Source: an uncultured Bacteroidia bacterium
Lineage (GTDB): Bacteria; Bacteroidota; Bacteroidia; Bacteroidales; UBA932
NCBI GenBank assembly: GCA_902798975.1
Contig: CADBYT010000004.1
Location: forward strand, 1 to 64,000
Direction: 5' to 3'
DNA: 64,000 bases
The position numbers were made by a program, and so were the translations under genes. The notes under the pieces were generated by a model. It made no database searches, was not told the origin of the DNA, and worked only from the letters and a program-made list of their open reading frames with translations. Shown here piece by piece: positions 61,244-64,000 of the stretch; within the stretch, counting starts at the first letter, position 1, and every line of letters begins with the position of its first letter.

Positions 61244-62272
61244 ATGCTTTCCTTAGACCAACTCTATCGCGACTGGTCCGGCTCGGAGCCGGATGCGTCG
61301 GAGATCCTGCCCCTGTCGGGCAGCGCCCGCAAGTATTACCGCATGACCGGAGCAGGCGGCACCGTGATCGGCTGCGTCGGCACCAATCCGGCGGAGAACC
61401 GCGCCTTCCTCACGCTCGCCGCGAAGTTCCGGGGGTGCGGATTGCACGCCCCGGAAGTGTACGCCGTGTCGCCGGACAGCATGGTTTACATCCAGGAGGA
61501 CCTGGGCGACAACCAGCTGTTCGAGCTGCTGAAGCCCGCTCTCAAGGACGGCGCTTTCTCGGTGGAGCAGCACGCCTGGCTGCGCGACACGATCACGCTC
61601 CTGCCCGCCGTGCAGTTCAAGGTGGGCGAAGGGCTGGACTGGAGCATCTGCTTCCCCGACCGGGAATTCAACGCCCGGATGGTGGACTTCGACCTCAATT
61701 ATTTCAAATACGATTTCCTCAAGCTCACGGGGCTGGAATTCAACGAGATCCGTCTCCAGGACGATTTCGACCGGCTGCGCGCCGACGCGCTTGCGTTCGA
61801 TGGCGACACCTTCATGTACCGCGACTTCCAGGCGCGCAACATCATGATCAAGGACGGCGAACCCTGTTTCGTCGACTTCCAGGGCGGCCGCCGCGGACCG
61901 GTGCAATACGACCTCGCATCCTTCCTCTGGAACGCCGGGACGCATTTCTCCGCCGCACTGCGGCGCGAACTGGAAGGGGTCTATCTCCGTGCGCTGGAAG
62001 CCTTCCGTCCCGTGGACGAACAGGAATTCTACCGGCAGTACCGCCTGCTCACGCTCGTGCGCCTGCTGCAGGAAACGGGCGCCTACGGATTCCGGGGCCT
62101 GGTGGAGCGCAAGCAGCTCTTCCTCGACTGCATCCCGACGGTGCTCGGCTGCTTCCGGGAACTGACGGCCGAGCCCCTCGCGCGCTATCCCTACCTGACG
62201 GAAGTCCTGCAGCGGCTCGCAACGCAGTGGGACGGCCGGACCATCCTGCCCGGCGTGGAGGTGGCCTTATGA
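61244..62272 (+). CDS. amgK: AmgK-like sugar kinase (APH superfamily)
   Basis: A 342-residue aminoglycoside-phosphotransferase-fold kinase. The catalytic loop is FMYRDFQARNIMIKDG (Asp in YRDF; the usual His is Tyr) and the metal aspartate is in CFVDFQGGRRGPVQYDLASF. The next gene is a MurU-like nucleotidyltransferase overlapping by 4 nt, the pairing of the AmgK-MurU cell-wall recycling route, in which MurNAc is phosphorylated and made into UDP-MurNAc. Substrate assignment rests on this context. Confidence 0.8.
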   Translation: MLSLDQLYRDWSGSEPDASEILPLSGSARKYYRMTGAGGTVIGCVGTNPAENRAFLTLAAKFRGCGLHAPEVYAVSPDSMVYIQEDLGDNQLFELLKPALKDGAFSVEQHAWLRDTITLLPAVQFKVGEGLDWSICFPDREFNARMVDFDLNYFKYDFLKLTGLEFNEIRLQDDFDRLRADALAFDGDTFMYRDFQARNIMIKDGEPCFVDFQGGRRGPVQYDLASFLWNAGTHFSAALRRELEGVYLRALEAFRPVDEQEFYRQYRLLTLVRLLQETGAYGFRGLVERKQLFLDCIPTVLGCFRELTAEPLARYPYLTEVLQRLATQWDGRTILPGVEVAL

Positions 62273-63003
62273 AAGCGCTGATCTTCGCCGCCGGACTCGG
62301 GACCCGGCTCCGCCCGCTGACGGACCGGATGCCCAAGGCGCTCGTCCCCGTGGCGGGTGTGCCGATGCTGCAGCGCGTGCTGTTCAAGCTGCGCGACGCG
62401 GGCATCGATTCGTTCGTGGTCAACGTGCATCATTTCGCGGAGCAGATCGAAGATTTCCTGACGGAAAACGGGAACTTCGGCGTGCCGGTGGCCATTTCGC
62501 GCGAGGAGCGCGAGCCGCTCGAGACCGGCGGCGGCATCAAGCACGCCGCGCCGCTGCTCGCTTCGCCGGAAGGTCGCTTCCTGGTGCACAACGTCGACAT
62601 CCTCAGCGACCTGGACATCCGCTGGCTGCTGGCGCAGGACGCGCCGGAGAACCTCGCCACCCTGCTGCTCGTCGACGCGCCGGCCGACCGCTACCTGCTC
62701 TTCGACGAAGACATGCGGCTCGCGGGCTGGACCAACGTCCGCACGGGCGAGGTCAAGAGCCCCTATCTGCCGGATTTCGACCCGTCGCGCTATCGCCGCT
62801 ATTCTTTCTGCGGCATCCACATCGTCTCCGAAGCCGTCTTCGGGATGATGGCCTCCTGGCCGGAGAAATTCTCCATCATCGACTTCTATCTGCAAGCGTG
62901 TGCCGCCGGCACGATCCGCGGCGTGGTGGCACCGGACCTGCAGCTCATCGACATCGGCAGTCCGGAGAAATTGGCGGAGGCCCAGGCTTGCCCGTTTTTG
63001 TAA
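62269..63003 (+). CDS. murU: MurU-like nucleotidyltransferase
   Basis: A 244-residue NTP transferase. The N-terminal signature MKALIFAAGLGTRLRPLTDR, then MPKALVPVAGVPMLQR, is the pyrophosphorylase motif, HNVDILSDLDIRWLL holds the metal aspartate, and IDIGSPEKLAEAQ is the C-terminal family end. It is translationally coupled to the AmgK-like kinase (ATGA overlap). Together they would make UDP-MurNAc from recycled MurNAc. Other NDP-sugar products cannot be excluded. Confidence 0.85.
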   Translation: MKALIFAAGLGTRLRPLTDRMPKALVPVAGVPMLQRVLFKLRDAGIDSFVVNVHHFAEQIEDFLTENGNFGVPVAISREEREPLETGGGIKHAAPLLASPEGRFLVHNVDILSDLDIRWLLAQDAPENLATLLLVDAPADRYLLFDEDMRLAGWTNVRTGEVKSPYLPDFDPSRYRRYSFCGIHIVSEAVFGMMASWPEKFSIIDFYLQACAAGTIRGVVAPDLQLIDIGSPEKLAEAQACPFL

Positions 63004-63028
63004 TCGGGTGATTGTCGCATTTTTTCCA

Positions 63029-63036
63029 TATCTTTG
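63029..63036 (+). promoter_or_regulatory. -7 promoter box for the porin gene
   Basis: TATCTTTG lies 6 nt before the GTG start at 63043, another case of a very short predicted leader. Confidence 0.5.
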
Positions 63037-63042
63037 TGGATT

Positions 63043-64000
63043 GTGAGTTTTTTGGCGCGCATAGTGTTTCCTGTCGCGGTGACGGCTTTTGCCGCCAGCG
63101 GGATTTTCCACCCGGCAGCGGAGTCTTCCAGACGGGCGGACGCAAATTATTTTTCGGACAGGTTTGCCGAAAAACCAATTTGCGCTCCGCTATCCGCTGT
63201 CGGTGAGACATCGTCGCCCGTGCAGGACACGGTTATTTATCCCGTGGGGGGATACAAGCTGCGCCGGACGCTGTCGCTGGAGGAGATCGTCGTGCGCGAC
63301 ACCTCGGCCGCCAACGAGCCGCTGGACACCGTGGCCGTGACCGCCGACACCCTGCCGCCGCGCCTGAGCCCGCGCGATTCGCTGAAAGCCCTGCTGGACA
63401 CCGCCCTCTGGGACCAGCTCGACTCCATCTACCTCGCCGATTCCGTCGCCCGCGCCAAGGCGGCCTTCGAGGCCTGGTACGCCGGGCTCTCCCGTCAGGA
63501 GCGCAAGCGCTACGACCTGGAAGAGCGGATCAAACTGAAGCTGGCGCGCACCGATTCCCTCAACAAGATCAAGGAGGAAAGGAAGAACGTCCGGGACAGC
63601 ATCCTGGAGACGACGCCGCGCATCCTGGAGACCTACGCCCTGCCGGATTCGCTCTACTACAAGCGCCTGGTGTCCTGGACGTTGGATCCCGATTTCGGCA
63701 AGGTGAACGCCTTCATCCCGGACACGTCGTACAATTATCATTTCCACGACTATCCCTTCCGGCGCAAGGACGTCAACGCCACCTGGCTGGGCGTGGCCGG
63801 CTCGCCGGTCCAGTACTACAACTGGTTCCTGCGGCGCAGCGACGAGGGCGTGGAATTCTATGACGCGGAGGAGCCCTGGAGCTACTCGCACCGCAACCTG
63901 CCGCACTTCAACACGAAAGTCCCGTACACGGAACTCGCCTACTTCGGCACCCTGTTCGCCAAGGAAGCCAAGATCTCGGACAACCTCCATCTCTTCACGA
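63043..64000 (+). CDS. Putative porin (Porin_10 family), 3' end beyond window
   Basis: The visible 319 codons encode a large outer-membrane protein. From about residue 210 the sequence carries family segments: NATWLGVAGSPVQYYNWFLR, then PWSYSHRNLPHFN and PYTELAYFGTLFA. The start is GTG at 63043; a downstream GTG at 63064 is possible. Residues about 32-51 (ANYFSDRFAEKPICAPLS) are encoded by a copy of the dispersed hairpin element, inserted close to the export signal. The gene runs off the right end. Confidence 0.85.
   Translation, partial: MSFLARIVFPVAVTAFAASGIFHPAAESSRRADANYFSDRFAEKPICAPLSAVGETSSPVQDTVIYPVGGYKLRRTLSLEEIVVRDTSAANEPLDTVAVTADTLPPRLSPRDSLKALLDTALWDQLDSIYLADSVARAKAAFEAWYAGLSRQERKRYDLEERIKLKLARTDSLNKIKEERKNVRDSILETTPRILETYALPDSLYYKRLVSWTLDPDFGKVNAFIPDTSYNYHFHDYPFRRKDVNATWLGVAGSPVQYYNWFLRRSDEGVEFYDAEEPWSYSHRNLPHFNTKVPYTELAYFGTLFAKEAKISDNLHLFT
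63132..63195 (-). repeat. Dispersed hairpin element (TTTTTCGG family), copy 5, in frame in the porin gene
   Basis: Reverse orientation. On the minus strand the left arm AGCGGAGCGCAAATTGG and the right arm AATAATTTGCGTCCGCCC pair around TTTTTCGG-CAAACCTGT-CCGAAAAA. It keeps the porin frame and supplies about 20 residues near the N-terminus. Confidence 0.9.

Overview
The window is a GC-rich (roughly 60% or more) chromosomal segment from a member of the Bacteroidales, probably an uncultured gut or rumen lineage. Support comes from families largely restricted to Bacteroidetes (DUF4290, DUF4293, DUF3822-like, DUF2807/GIN, FISUMP, Porin_10-type putative porin, C1B peptidase), the order rplU-rpmA-serS, Bacteroidetes -7 promoter boxes (TAnnTTTG) upstream of many genes, and a near absence of Shine-Dalgarno sequences except in front of rpsU. 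No rRNA, tRNA, CRISPR array, transposase or prophage was found. Most of the window is housekeeping sequence.

Layout. 1-6.1 kb (minus): sir2-rpsU-rplU-rpmA-serS, an ATPase coupled to sir2, dnaK broken by a 22-bp tandem duplication, and a LuxR-type HTH gene. 6.1-6.6 kb: a gene-free patchwork of repeats. 6.6-16 kb: a pseudouridine synthase, an AraC regulator, a five-gene minus operon (SPOR lipoprotein, M28-like pseudopeptidase fused to a TonB C-terminal domain, leuS, two YitT proteins), then a CapA-like protein. 16-24 kb: TPR protein and gyrA, a stand-alone Clp N-domain protein divergent from gyrA, an esterase, and the operon LytTR-DUF4293-nucleoside phosphorylase. 24-34 kb: fabF, prfA, a GNAT protein, mazG, a CoA transferase, a cytidylate-kinase-like protein, MATE, an FKBP lipoprotein and a DHH phosphoesterase. 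34-38 kb: an operon ending in rsmD, then an ECF sigma / membrane protein / GIN-domain cassette. 38-38.9 kb: a second gene-free repeat region. 39-47.5 kb: pta-ackA, comEC-like, FISUMP, apbE, DUF4290, ftsK. 47.5-55.5 kb: a duplicated beta-prism (MABP-like) protein with a lytic transglycosylase, and a LolA-like-addA-addB operon. 55.6-56.9 kb: an AT-rich islet with a probable nuclease toxin and immunity gene. 56.9-64 kb: C1B peptidase, alr, rpmH, rsmG, mscS, an AmgK/MurU-type pair and the start of a putative porin.

The most unusual content is a set of dispersed structured repeats. One is a hairpin family of about 65 bp (core TTTTTCGG-loop-CCGAAAAA) with compensatory stem changes among five copies; two copies lie in frame inside coding sequences, like Rickettsia palindromic elements. 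A second is a tandem double-hairpin element (8-nt stem arms, 16-nt loops, 19-nt linker) found at two loci with identical geometry and different, covarying stems. Smaller ATTCGCCG/CGGCGAAT and G-run/C-run palindromes add linkers to a sigma factor and FtsK and supply the C-terminus of a pseudouridine synthase. Other notable points are the strong Shine-Dalgarno of rpsU, the alr promoter and start duplicated in inverted orientation 3.8 kb away beside the toxin islet, and several -7 boxes only 4-9 nt from start codons, which suggests leaderless mRNAs.
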